From NCBI RefSeq assembly GCF_021227995.1, contig NZ_CP089301.1, positions 4,402,001-4,466,000 on the forward strand: a DNA stretch of 64,000 nucleotides, written 5' to 3'. Positions 33,838 through 42,464 of this stretch are shown here, one piece after another. Positions within the stretch are counted from its first letter, which is position 1. Every line of letters starts with the position of its first letter. Origin of the DNA: Novosphingobium kaempferiae (GTDB lineage Bacteria > Pseudomonadota > Alphaproteobacteria > Sphingomonadales > Sphingomonadaceae). Position numbers and translations under genes: made by a program. A model generated the notes under the pieces. That model saw only the letters and a program-made list of their open reading frames with translations. It was not told the DNA's origin and did no database searches.

Positions 33838-35543
33838 GGCAGCAGGTTGCGGATCATTCCCGCAACGTCCCGGCCCCGTCCGCCGAGGACCGCCTTTGCA
33901 GAATAGAGCGCCATTCCGGCCACCTGCCCCGCTTCGATCTTGGGCGGCATGACCAGTTCGAACCTGTCGGTGACGACATCCAGCAACGCTGGACCCGGCG
34001 TCTCCAGCCACGCCTGGACCGCTGCCTCCAGATCCTGAGCCTTCTCCACCCGGCGACCCCACAAACCCATGGCCTCGGCGACCCGACCGAAATCGGGATT
34101 GAGCAGGTCGGTATAGGCGTCCAGCAGCCCTTCGACCTTCTGCTCGATCTCCACGAAATCCAGCGCACTGTTGTTGAACACCGCGACCTTGATCGGCAGC
34201 TTTTCCTGTACTGCGGTGAGCAGATCGCCCAGCATTATGGCGAGGCCGCCGTCGCCCGACAGCGAGATCACGGTGCGGTCGGGGAACGCCGCCTTGGCGC
34301 CCAGAGCCTGCGGCATGGCGTTCGCCATCGTACCGTGGCTGAGGCTGATTACCGTGCGGTTGCTCCCGGTCGAAGCGACGTGGCGCAGGCACCAGACCAT
34401 CGGCGATCCCGCATCGGCGGTGTAGATCGCGTCCACAGGCGCGGCGCGGGATATGACTTCGGCAAGGTACTGCGGATGGATCGCGCCGCCCTTGCCGACG
34501 GTCGCGTGCCTGCCCTGCCGTTCCTCCATCTTCTCCCGCCGCGAAAGGCAATCGTCGAGGAAGCCGCGGTCGGATCGCACGTCCACCCGCGGGCGCAGCG
34601 CCCTCAGGGTGGCCCCGACATCACCGACTACACCAAGGTCCACCGGATGACGCCGCCCAAGGTGCGTCCCGTCGAGATCGACCTGAATGATCGTCGCCTT
34701 GTGCGGATAGAACTGCCGCCACGCGAAATCGCACCCCAGCAGGAGCAGCGTGTCGCAGGACATCAGTGCGTGATAGCCCGCCTCTCCGCCGAAAATGCCT
34801 GTCATCCCGACGTCGAAGGGGTTGTCATGCTCCAGAAAATCCTTCGCGCGGGAGGTATGGGCGACCGGAGCCTGTAGCGCCTGTGCAAGTGCGACAACCT
34901 CGTCATGCGCGTCTTCGCAGCCCGATCCGCCATAGATCGCGATCTTCTTTCCCTGACACAGCAGTGCGGCGATCCGGTCCAGTTCGTCTTCGGCGGGCAC
35001 CACGACCGGCCTTGCGCGATGAACCGTGAAGGCAGGCTCATCCGGCGCCTTGGCACTCGAAACGTCGGCGGGCACGATCAGCACCGCAACGCCGCGCCGG
35101 GCCAGGGCTGCCTGCGCAGCCATCGCGGTCTTCCTGCGGGCCTGCGCGGGCGTGCGGATTTCCTCGCAGAAGACGCTGCAACTCTCGTAGACGGAGCGGA
35201 AATCGACTTCCTGGGGAAAATCGAAGCCCAGTTCGTCCCGCACGATCTGGCTGGCAATGAGGACAACCGGCGCCCGGTTGCGGTGGGATTCGAACAGCCC
35301 GTTTATGAAATGGAGGCTGCCGGGACCGCACGACCCGGCGCATAGCGCAAGTTCGCCGGTCAACAGCGCATCCGCGCCGGCCGCGAAGCCGCCCGCCTCT
35401 TCATGCCGGACATGGACCCAGCGGATGTCGCTGGTGCGGATCGCGTCGGTCACATGGTTGAGCGTGTCTCCGGGCACTCCGTAGCAGCGGCGCGCACCTG
35501 CGGCCTGCAGCGTGTCCACGATCACCTGCGCCACTGTCGTCAT
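33834..35543 (-). CDS. poxB: Pyruvate oxidase-like thiamine diphosphate enzyme (PoxB type)
   Basis: A 569-residue ThDP- and FAD-dependent enzyme, close in length to E. coli PoxB (572). That enzyme converts pyruvate to acetate and CO2 and passes electrons to ubiquinone. E49 in VRHEEAGGFA is the ThDP-activating Glu. GDGGLAIMLGDLLTAVQEK is the ThDP/Mg motif. The last residues (GMALYSAKAVLGGRGRDVAG) match the membrane-binding C-terminal peptide of PoxB. It is coupled to the GltB-like gene downstream and divergent from the DUF2252 gene. Pyruvate as substrate is probable but other 2-oxoacids are possible. Confidence 0.87.
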   Translation of the reverse strand: MTTVAQVIVDTLQAAGARRCYGVPGDTLNHVTDAIRTSDIRWVHVRHEEAGGFAAGADALLTGELALCAGSCGPGSLHFINGLFESHRNRAPVVLIASQIVRDELGFDFPQEVDFRSVYESCSVFCEEIRTPAQARRKTAMAAQAALARRGVAVLIVPADVSSAKAPDEPAFTVHRARPVVVPAEDELDRIAALLCQGKKIAIYGGSGCEDAHDEVVALAQALQAPVAHTSRAKDFLEHDNPFDVGMTGIFGGEAGYHALMSCDTLLLLGCDFAWRQFYPHKATIIQVDLDGTHLGRRHPVDLGVVGDVGATLRALRPRVDVRSDRGFLDDCLSRREKMEERQGRHATVGKGGAIHPQYLAEVISRAAPVDAIYTADAGSPMVWCLRHVASTGSNRTVISLSHGTMANAMPQALGAKAAFPDRTVISLSGDGGLAIMLGDLLTAVQEKLPIKVAVFNNSALDFVEIEQKVEGLLDAYTDLLNPDFGRVAEAMGLWGRRVEKAQDLEAAVQAWLETPGPALLDVVTDRFELVMPPKIEAGQVAGMALYSAKAVLGGRGRDVAGMIRNLLP

Positions 35544-35648
35544 GTCTGTTTCCCGTATGTGTCCTTGCAACAGAGGCGAAAGTCGCGAGCGGGTGGCCTG
35601 TTCCGCGCCGTTCCATGTCCTTTTCGCAACTTCACCTGCGCCCGGAAC

Positions 35649-36875
35649 ATGCGCGCGGTATTGCTCGTTCGTGTCTGCATGAAATTCGTCGTACCGGCAG
35701 ATCGCATCGCCACCCTTCACGCCCGCCGCGACCTCAAGATGGCACGCTCCGCCCACGCCTACGTGCGAGGCAACACCGCGCTGTTCTATCGCTGGCTTGC
35801 CGAGGAAGGGGGCGAGCGCATCGTGCCGCAGGGCCCGGCGGTCTGGATCTGCGGCGACTGCCACCTCGGCAATCTCGGGCCGATCTCCAACGGCGACGGC
35901 AAGGTCGAGATACAGATCCGCGATCTGGACCAGGCCGTGATCGGCAATCCCGCGCACGACCTTATCCGGCTGGGCCTGTCGCTCGCCACTGCGGCTCGCG
36001 GCTCGGACCTTCCCGGCGTCGTCACCGCGCGCATGATGGAAGAGATGGTGGACGGCTACGAAGGCGCGTTCGCCGACCCGGACGGAGGGGAGAAGGCCGC
36101 AGGCGAGGAGCCCGACATCGTGCGGATAGTACGTCGCCGCGCCCTCGGCAGGAAATGGCGGCATCTGGCGAAGGAGCGGCTAGACGACGTGGAGCCGAAG
36201 ATCCCGCTGGGCCGCCGCTTCTGGCCGCTCACCCCTGAGGAGACGAGCGGCCTTCGCGACATCGTGACGCACCGGCCGGTGAGCCGCATGATCCTCTCGC
36301 TCGATAGCAAGGGCGAGGAGCGCGGGCCAAAGATGCTGGACGCGGCCTACTGGATGAAGGGCTGCAGTTCGCTTGGACTGATGCGCTATGCGGCGATCGT
36401 CGCGCTGGAGGGCAAGGGCGAGGCCGACCACGCGCTCGTGGACATCAAGGAAGCAGTGGCGCCCATTGCTCCGGTCGCTAGCGGCGCCGTTATGCCGGAC
36501 GACCCGGCCGAACGCGTTCTGGCTGCGGCGCAGGCGCTGTCCCCCTATCTCGGTAAGCGCATGGCGACAGGGCGGATCCACGAGCATTCGGTGTTCGTGC
36601 GCGAACTCATGCCGCAGGATCTTAAGATCGAGGTCGAGCAATTCTCGCGCGGCGAGGCGCTGAAGGCGGCACGCTACCTCGCCTTCGTCGTCGGCAAGGC
36701 ACATGCGCGGCAGATGGAGCCGGACACCCGTCGTGACTGGGCGAGGACGTTGCAGCGAGGACGCTCCGCAAGCCTCGATGCGCCGTCGTGGCTGTGGCGT
36801 GCGGTCGTCGATCTCGCCGGGCGGCATGAGAAGGGCTACCTCGACCACTGCCGCGCGCATGCCCTGAACGCGTGA
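35649..36875 (+). CDS. DUF2252 family protein, kinase-like
   Basis: A 408-residue cytoplasmic protein of DUF2252. Its motifs recall aminoglycoside phosphotransferase-type kinases: WICGDCHLGNLG resembles the catalytic loop HGDxHxxN, and RDLDQAVIGNPAHDLIRL resembles the Asp-containing metal loop. KMARSAHAYVRGNTALFYRW is the conserved N-terminal stretch. The start is uncertain: ATG at 35649 or 35679, neither with a good ribosome site. It is divergent from poxB and converges with the thioesterase. The function is unknown; small-molecule phosphorylation is a guess. Confidence 0.82.
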   Translation: MRAVLLVRVCMKFVVPADRIATLHARRDLKMARSAHAYVRGNTALFYRWLAEEGGERIVPQGPAVWICGDCHLGNLGPISNGDGKVEIQIRDLDQAVIGNPAHDLIRLGLSLATAARGSDLPGVVTARMMEEMVDGYEGAFADPDGGEKAAGEEPDIVRIVRRRALGRKWRHLAKERLDDVEPKIPLGRRFWPLTPEETSGLRDIVTHRPVSRMILSLDSKGEERGPKMLDAAYWMKGCSSLGLMRYAAIVALEGKGEADHALVDIKEAVAPIAPVASGAVMPDDPAERVLAAAQALSPYLGKRMATGRIHEHSVFVRELMPQDLKIEVEQFSRGEALKAARYLAFVVGKAHARQMEPDTRRDWARTLQRGRSASLDAPSWLWRAVVDLAGRHEKGYLDHCRAHALNA

Positions 36876-36885
36876 AAGACCCTGC

Positions 36886-37296
36886 CTACTCGTCGCCCTC
36901 GGCAGAGAAGAACCGCTGGATGACATCGCGGGCCAGACGCGCCGGGCGCATGGTGGAGGCATCGAGGCAGCACCAGCTCGACTTCACTTCCGCCAGCACT
37001 TCCTCGCCCCGCCGGATCACGGTTTCGTAGAAGGCGCGGGCGCCCTGCACTTTCTCCAGCAGCACCGTCGCGATGACGTCGTCTTCCAGAAAGGCGGGCT
37101 TGCGGTAGGTGATCTCGTGCTTGAGCGCGACCCAGAGATGCGTCGCGATTGCCTCCGTCGGCGCAAGCGCGCGCCAGTGATCCGTCACCGCCGCCTGCAC
37201 CCACTTCAGATAGCTGGCGTTGTTGACATGACCCATGAAGTCGATGTCGTCCGGATCGATGCCGATCGGATAGCGATGGGGAATTGCCTGGTTCAC
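36886..37296 (-). CDS. Acyl-CoA thioesterase, 4HBT (YbgC-like) family
   Basis: A 136-residue hot-dog-fold thioesterase if read from the GTG at 37296. The family motif DIDFMGHVNNASYLKWV holds the catalytic Asp/active-site loop, followed by VALKHEITYRKPAFLEDDV. It would hydrolyse acyl-CoA thioesters in the cytoplasm. The frame is open to an ATG at 37395, but the 33 added residues look non-coding and overlap the leader of the divergent oxidoreductase. The substrate range is not visible. Confidence 0.83.
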   Translation of the reverse strand: MNQAIPHRYPIGIDPDDIDFMGHVNNASYLKWVQAAVTDHWRALAPTEAIATHLWVALKHEITYRKPAFLEDDVIATVLLEKVQGARAFYETVIRRGEEVLAEVKSSWCCLDASTMRPARLARDVIQRFFSAEGDE

Positions 37297-37416
37297 GTAT
37301 ACGTCAATAGCACCTTGGAAGCGATCCCGGAAGCCGGGCTTGCGACCTCGGCGCCAACTTCTATGTCTGACGGGAAGGCCGCCCCCAACGGCCACATCCG
37401 AAACAAGGAATCGACC

Positions 37417-38538
37417 ATGAGCCTCAAGGGACGCGAACTGAGATCCACGGTCGAAGGCGACCGACTCATCCTGACGCTTGAGGAGGTGGATATCGGCGAT
37501 CCTGCCGACGACGAGATTGTCGTCCGCGTGGAGGCTGCGCCCATCAACCCGAGCGATATCGGCCTGCTCCTCGGCCCGGCGGATGTCGCGTCACTGGAAC
37601 GGCTCGACAACGACCGCCCCGGCCTTTCCTTCCGCATTCGCGAAGCACGCCTCGCCTCAGTGGCCGGGCGAGCGGGCCAGTCGATGGCAGTGGGCAACGA
37701 AGGCGCGGGCACCGTCGTCGCGACCGGAAGTGCAGTCTCGTCGCTCATGGGCAAGCGGGTCGGGATGATCGGCGGCGCCATGTACGCGGACTATCGCCGC
37801 ATCCGCGCCGCCGACGTGATCCCGCTGCCCGAGGATGCGAGCGCGGTCGACGGTGCCGCGATGTTCGTCAATCCGCTCACCGCGCTGGGCTTCGTCGAGA
37901 CCGCCCGGCGCGAGGGGCACAAGGCCATCGTCCATACCGCCGCTGCCTCGAACCTCGGCCAGATGCTCCAGAAGATCTGCATCGCGGACGGGATTCCCCT
38001 CATCAACATCGTCCGGTCCGAGGAGCAGGCCGCCATCCTCAAGGCCATCGGCGCGACCTGGGTGCTGAACAGCAAGGACGCCGATTTCGCCGCGCGCCTT
38101 GCGGATGCGATAGAGCAGACCGGCGCGACGATCGCATTCGACGCCATCGGCGGAGGCTCGCTCGGCAGCGAGATCATGCAGGCCATGGAGCGGGCCTCGG
38201 TAAGAGGCATGGCCGAGTACAGCCGGTATGGCTCGACCGTGTTCAAGCAACTCTACATCTACGGCGCGCTGGACACGTCTCCGACCGTGCTGAACCGGCT
38301 GGCCTTCGGCTTCCAGTGGGGTGTGGCGGGCTGGCTTCTGTTCCCGTTCATGCAGAAGGCGGGCCCGGAAGTCGCCGCACGCATGCGGGAGCGGGTGGTG
38401 CGGGAACTCAAGACGACGTTCGCCAGCAATTACACGCGCACCGTTGGCCTTGCCGAAGCTCTGGAACCGGACGTGCTGCGCGCCTACGAACGCAAGGCCA
38501 CGGGCGAGAAGTTCCTCATCGACCCGTCGCGGGGCTAG
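37417..38538 (+). CDS. MDR-family (quinone oxidoreductase-like) dehydrogenase
   Basis: A 373-residue medium-chain dehydrogenase/reductase. The N-terminal GroES-like part has EAAPINPSDIGLLLGPAD and GNEGAGTVV. The Rossmann part has HTAAASNLGQMLQKIC in place of the common AAAGGVG motif, and the zinc-ligand cysteines of alcohol dehydrogenases are absent. It is therefore a zinc-free NADPH-dependent reductase of quinones or enones. AAGGAATCGACC precedes the ATG; earlier in-frame starts lie in the divergent promoter. Confidence 0.87.
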   Translation: MSLKGRELRSTVEGDRLILTLEEVDIGDPADDEIVVRVEAAPINPSDIGLLLGPADVASLERLDNDRPGLSFRIREARLASVAGRAGQSMAVGNEGAGTVVATGSAVSSLMGKRVGMIGGAMYADYRRIRAADVIPLPEDASAVDGAAMFVNPLTALGFVETARREGHKAIVHTAAASNLGQMLQKICIADGIPLINIVRSEEQAAILKAIGATWVLNSKDADFAARLADAIEQTGATIAFDAIGGGSLGSEIMQAMERASVRGMAEYSRYGSTVFKQLYIYGALDTSPTVLNRLAFGFQWGVAGWLLFPFMQKAGPEVAARMRERVVRELKTTFASNYTRTVGLAEALEPDVLRAYERKATGEKFLIDPSRG

Positions 38539-38707
38539 CGGGCCACGCACTCAATCACGTCACTAACTGCGCGCTAACGCCACATTAACGCGGTCCTATC
38601 GCCCGTCACCGGCTCGGTGCGGTGCTTTTCCTCGTGCTTCAGATCCTTGTCGAATTGTCGATGAGACGATCATTCAGCCTCTTGATCTCCTGCACGGTTT
38701 GAGCGAG

Positions 38708-38719
38708 TTTACCGGTAAA
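38708..38719. promoter_or_regulatory. Palindrome TTTACCGGTAAA, putative LacI operator
   Basis: A perfect 12-base palindrome with a central CG, the form usual for LacI-family operators. It is 32 bases before the first gene of the glycoside-oxidation cluster, which ends with a LacI-family gene. That pairing makes it the best candidate control site of the whole cluster. Confidence 0.6.
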
Positions 38720-38750
38720 TAATATTAATGGGCATGGTGGAGAGTCGAGG

Positions 38751-39125
38751 ATGCGGAAGAAAGTCGGCATCGGCCTGGTAGCGCTCGCAATCAGCATGGT
38801 GGTCACGCCGGGATCGGCGCAGACCGCTGTTCCGGCAGCACCGCCCGCGTTTGCCACCTGTCGCGCCTGTCACAGCGTACAGCCCGGCGGAAAGAGCGGC
38901 ATCGGCCCCAACCTGAAGGGCGTAGTCGGCCGCACCGCAGGCACCCTGCCCGGCTTCAATTATTCCCCCGCCGTCAAGGCCTCGAAACTCACTTTGGACG
39001 AAAAGGCGCTCGACGAATACCTCGCCGCGCCGACCAGGAAAATTCCCGGCAGCCGCATGCCGATCGCAACGCCCGATGCGACCAAGCGGGCGGCCATCAT
39101 CGCCTATCTCAAGAGCGTGAAGTGA
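38751..39125 (+). CDS. Small class I cytochrome c
   Basis: A 124-residue exported mono-heme cytochrome c. A signal peptide ends near GSAQT, the heme motif is CRACH, and the distal Met ligand is probably in GSRMPIATPD. GPNLKGVVGRTAGTLPGFNYS is typical of cytochrome c2-like carriers. It is the first gene of the cluster, directly behind the TTTACCGGTAAA palindrome, and its stop overlaps the next start. It probably accepts electrons from the FAD dehydrogenase encoded later in the operon. Confidence 0.92.
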   Translation: MRKKVGIGLVALAISMVVTPGSAQTAVPAAPPAFATCRACHSVQPGGKSGIGPNLKGVVGRTAGTLPGFNYSPAVKASKLTLDEKALDEYLAAPTRKIPGSRMPIATPDATKRAAIIAYLKSVK

Positions 39126-40183
39126 CGACGAAGGGCGCGATGCGCGGCCCCGGCATCTTTTTGGCGCAGTTCATGGGCGATGCGCCCCCGTTCGACACGC
39201 TCGACAATGCCGCGCGCTGGATGGCGCAGGCCGGTTACAAGGGCATTCAGGTGCCCAGCAACGACCCGCGCTGCATGGATCTGGCGCTGGCGGCGGACAG
39301 TCAGGACTATTGTGACGAACTCGCGGGCCGCTGCCGCGAAGCGGGCGTCGAGATTTCCGAACTGTCCACGCATCTGCAAGGCCAGTTGGTCGCGGTGCAT
39401 CCCGCCTACGATGCAGCGTTCGACAATTTCGCGCCGCCAGAACTGCGTGGCAAGCCGGCCGAGCGGCAGGTCTGGGCCGTCGAACAGCTCAAGCTGGCGG
39501 CGAAGGCCAGCCGCCGCCTCGGCCTCAAGGCGCATGCCACGTTCTCCGGAGCGCTCGCCTGGCCTTTCTTCTACGCCTGGCCGCAACGTCCGGCGGGTCT
39601 GGTGGAAGAGGCCTTCGCCGAACTGGGGCGGCGCTGGCGACCGATCCTGGACGCGTTCGAGGAACAGGGCGTCGATCTCTGCTTCGAACTCCATCCGGGC
39701 GAGGATCTGCACGACGGGCTGACCTTCGGCCGGTTCCTCGACGCGGTCGATGGCCATCCGCGCGCAAGCATCCTCTACGATCCCAGTCATTTCGTGCTGC
39801 AGGCGATGGACTACCTGCAGTTCATCGACATCTACCATGACCGCATCAGGATGTTCCACGTCAAGGATGCGGAGTTCAACCCGACCGGACGGGCGGGTGT
39901 CTACGGCGGCTATGCCGACTGGCTCGACCGCCCCGGAAGGTTCCGGTCCCTGGGCGACGGTCAGGTCGACTTCACCGGCATATTCTCGCGCCTGACCCAA
40001 TACGGGTACGAGGGGTGGGCGGTGCTGGAATGGGAATGCTGCCTCAAGCACCCGGAAGACGGCGCGCGCGAAGGCGCGCCCTTCATCGCGGCGCACATGA
40101 TCCGCAGGCCCGATCGGGCTTTCGACGATTTCGCAGGCGGAGGCGATCCCGCCGACAACCGGCGATGGCTGGGGCTCGGCTGA
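39122..40183 (+). CDS. Sugar phosphate isomerase/epimerase-like TIM-barrel protein
   Basis: A 353-residue xylose-isomerase-like (AP_endonuc_2) TIM-barrel protein. Metal-ligand patterns are visible in LCFELHPGEDLHDG, ILYDPSHFV, RMFHVKDAEF and AVLEWECC. No signal peptide is present, so it acts in the cytoplasm. The GTG start overlaps the cytochrome stop; an ATG at 39140 is an alternative. Relatives in 3-ketoglycoside clusters isomerise or epimerise keto sugars or cleave the aglycone; the exact step here is not known. Confidence 0.85.
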   Translation: MTTKGAMRGPGIFLAQFMGDAPPFDTLDNAARWMAQAGYKGIQVPSNDPRCMDLALAADSQDYCDELAGRCREAGVEISELSTHLQGQLVAVHPAYDAAFDNFAPPELRGKPAERQVWAVEQLKLAAKASRRLGLKAHATFSGALAWPFFYAWPQRPAGLVEEAFAELGRRWRPILDAFEEQGVDLCFELHPGEDLHDGLTFGRFLDAVDGHPRASILYDPSHFVLQAMDYLQFIDIYHDRIRMFHVKDAEFNPTGRAGVYGGYADWLDRPGRFRSLGDGQVDFTGIFSRLTQYGYEGWAVLEWECCLKHPEDGAREGAPFIAAHMIRRPDRAFDDFAGGGDPADNRRWLGLG

Positions 40184-40260
40184 TGCCGGCATCTTAGCCG
40201 ACCACACTTGCGACATGTCCCGATCGGAAAGACCGACGGGATCAAGGGAGAGGAGCCGAA

Positions 40261-41553
40261 ATGACGGGTATCAACCGGCGAAGACTGTTCTGGCTGAGCG
40301 TCCTGGCGCTATTCACCGCTTCGATGAGCGCGTCGTTGCGCGCCGCGGTGGCGAGCAGCCTGAAGGCGCAATGGATCGACCCGGTGGCGCCCATTTCCGC
40401 GGGTGAGCTGATCGGCGCGGCGCTCGGATCCGCCTTTCTCGGCTTCTCGATCACGGTCTTCGTGGTGAGTGCGCTGCTCGACAGGATCGGCATCCGGCAG
40501 GTGCTGATGGGCTGCGGCGCCATGTTCATGATCGGCACGACGCTCATAATCGGCGCCGGTGTCATGGCAGGCGGCATGACCACGTATCATCTGGTATGGC
40601 TCGGCATGCTGCTGAGCGGCATCGGCTGGGGTTTTGCCGAAGCGTCGATCAACCCGCTGACCGCCCGCCTCTATCCCGAGGACACCACGCACCGGCTGAA
40701 CGTGCTGCACGCCTGGTATCCGGGCGGCCTTATCGTCGGCGGGCTGGCGGGCGTGTTCCTCGCGCCGCTGCTGCCCTGGCAGGCGATCATGGCGCTGGCC
40801 TACCTGCCTGCTCTCGGCGTCATCCTGCTGGCCGCGACCACCCGCTTCCCCGCCCCGCCCCGGACTGCCGGCGACCGTGGCACGAGGGACATGATGCTCG
40901 AAGTGTTCCGCCGCCCGAGCTTCTTCGTCTGGTTCGGCGCGATGTTCCTGACCGCATCGTCCGAACTGGCGCCCGGACAGTGGCTCGACGTCGCGCTCAG
41001 CAACCGTGTCGGCATGCGGGGCATCCTGCTGCTCGTCTACGTCAGCGCTCTGATGTTCGTCTTCCGCCATTTCGCGGGACGCATCGCTGGACACCTCTCC
41101 AATCCCGGCCTCCTCTGGGTATCGAGCCTGCTCGCCGCGATCGGCCTGTTCATGCTGTCGCAGGCGCAGTCTCCCGCTTCCGCGATCCTCGCCTCGACGG
41201 TCTGGGGTCTGGGCGTGTGCGCCATGTGGCCAACGATGCTGGCTTCCGTCGCCGAACGCTACCCGCGCGGCGATGCATGGGCGCTGGGTCTGGTCGGCTC
41301 GGCCGGTGCGCTTGCCAGCTTCTTCGTGCTGCCGCGCCTTGGCGAGATGTTCGATCAGGCCAAGGTGCAACTGGCAGGCGGTCCGGAGGCCTTCACCCGC
41401 CTCAGCGGCGACGCCCTTCGCGTGGTTGAGGATGCCGCAGCCTCGCAATCCTTCGCGCGACTGACTTTCGTACCTTTGACCCTGCTGATCGTTTTCGGCC
41501 TGATCTGGCTGTCCGACCGCCGTGCCGGTCGTCGCGCGGAGGCAGTGGCATGA
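40261..41553 (+). CDS. MFS transporter, sugar permease-like
   Basis: A 430-residue inner-membrane transporter of the major facilitator superfamily with about twelve helices. LLSGIGWGFAEASINPLTARLYPE and LNVLHAWYPGGLIVGGLAG recall the fucose permease branch. GGAGAGGAGCC precedes the ATG. Its stop overlaps the start of the next isomerase-like gene (ATGA). By position it most likely brings the glycoside, or its oxidised product, across the inner membrane. Confidence 0.88.
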   Translation: MTGINRRRLFWLSVLALFTASMSASLRAAVASSLKAQWIDPVAPISAGELIGAALGSAFLGFSITVFVVSALLDRIGIRQVLMGCGAMFMIGTTLIIGAGVMAGGMTTYHLVWLGMLLSGIGWGFAEASINPLTARLYPEDTTHRLNVLHAWYPGGLIVGGLAGVFLAPLLPWQAIMALAYLPALGVILLAATTRFPAPPRTAGDRGTRDMMLEVFRRPSFFVWFGAMFLTASSELAPGQWLDVALSNRVGMRGILLLVYVSALMFVFRHFAGRIAGHLSNPGLLWVSSLLAAIGLFMLSQAQSPASAILASTVWGLGVCAMWPTMLASVAERYPRGDAWALGLVGSAGALASFFVLPRLGEMFDQAKVQLAGGPEAFTRLSGDALRVVEDAAASQSFARLTFVPLTLLIVFGLIWLSDRRAGRRAEAVA

Positions 41554-42464
41554 GGCTGTCCCGCAGGACCATGATCGCCGCCGGGGTTGCCGCGGCCGCG
41601 ACGCCCGGCATCGCCTCCGCTGCCGCCAGATCAGGCTCCAACGCCGCGCGCTTCTCGCTCGGGTATGCACCGCATGAGGGCAGCTTCGCCAGTCGCGGCG
41701 GCCTGCTGGAACAGATCGCCTATGCCGCCGACCAGGGGTTCCACGCCTGGGAAGACAACGAAGCGCGCAAGAGGCCGGTCGAGCAGCAGGAGGCGATGGC
41801 CCGCGCGCTGGCCCGGCGCGGGATGGCCATGGGTGTGTTCGTCGCCAGCATGCCGAAATGGGCGGATTTCCGCCCGGTTCTGGGCGGCAACGACGATGCC
41901 GACCGGGAGGCTTTCCTCGCGGACATCCGGACCTCGGTCGATATCGCCAGGCGGCTCAACGCGAAGCACATGACCGTGGTGACCGGCTTCATGGATCGCA
42001 AGGTGCCGCAGGACATACAGACCGGGCGCATCATCGACTGCATGCGGCGCGCCGGGGACATCGTCGCCCCGCACGGGCTGGTGCTGGTGATGGAGCCTCT
42101 CAACACCCGCACCAACCATCCCGGCGTCTTCATGCAGTCCATCGCGCAGGGCTATGCGGTGGCGCGCGGGGCCGACAATCCGGGCGTCAAGATACTCGCC
42201 GACCTCTATCATGAGCAGATCCAGTCCGGGAACCTGATCCCGACGCTGGAGGCCTGCTGGGCCGAGGTCGGCTACATCCAGTTCGGCGACAACCCCGGCC
42301 GCAAGGAGCCGGGCACCGGCGAAATCAACTACGCCAACATCGTCCGCTGGCTGCGCGCCCGCAACTATGGCGGCGTGATCGGCATGGAACACGGCAATTC
42401 GCTGGCCGAACGCGAGGGCGAGGACCGACTGGTCGCGGCCTATCGCGCAATCGACAAGACATGA
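41550..42464 (+). CDS. Tat-exported hydroxypyruvate isomerase-like TIM-barrel protein
   Basis: A 304-residue TIM-barrel isomerase-like protein with a twin-arginine leader (SRRTMIAAGVAAAATPGIAS). Its barrel resembles hydroxypyruvate isomerase (Hyi): the metal or substrate Glu is in LVLVMEPLN, with LADLYHEQIQSG and HGNSLAERE near the end. Export through Tat suggests folding with a metal before export and a periplasmic role, unlike cytoplasmic Hyi. It is coupled to genes on both sides. It is probably a keto-sugar isomerase or lyase. Confidence 0.86.
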   Translation: MRLSRRTMIAAGVAAAATPGIASAAARSGSNAARFSLGYAPHEGSFASRGGLLEQIAYAADQGFHAWEDNEARKRPVEQQEAMARALARRGMAMGVFVASMPKWADFRPVLGGNDDADREAFLADIRTSVDIARRLNAKHMTVVTGFMDRKVPQDIQTGRIIDCMRRAGDIVAPHGLVLVMEPLNTRTNHPGVFMQSIAQGYAVARGADNPGVKILADLYHEQIQSGNLIPTLEACWAEVGYIQFGDNPGRKEPGTGEINYANIVRWLRARNYGGVIGMEHGNSLAEREGEDRLVAAYRAIDKT

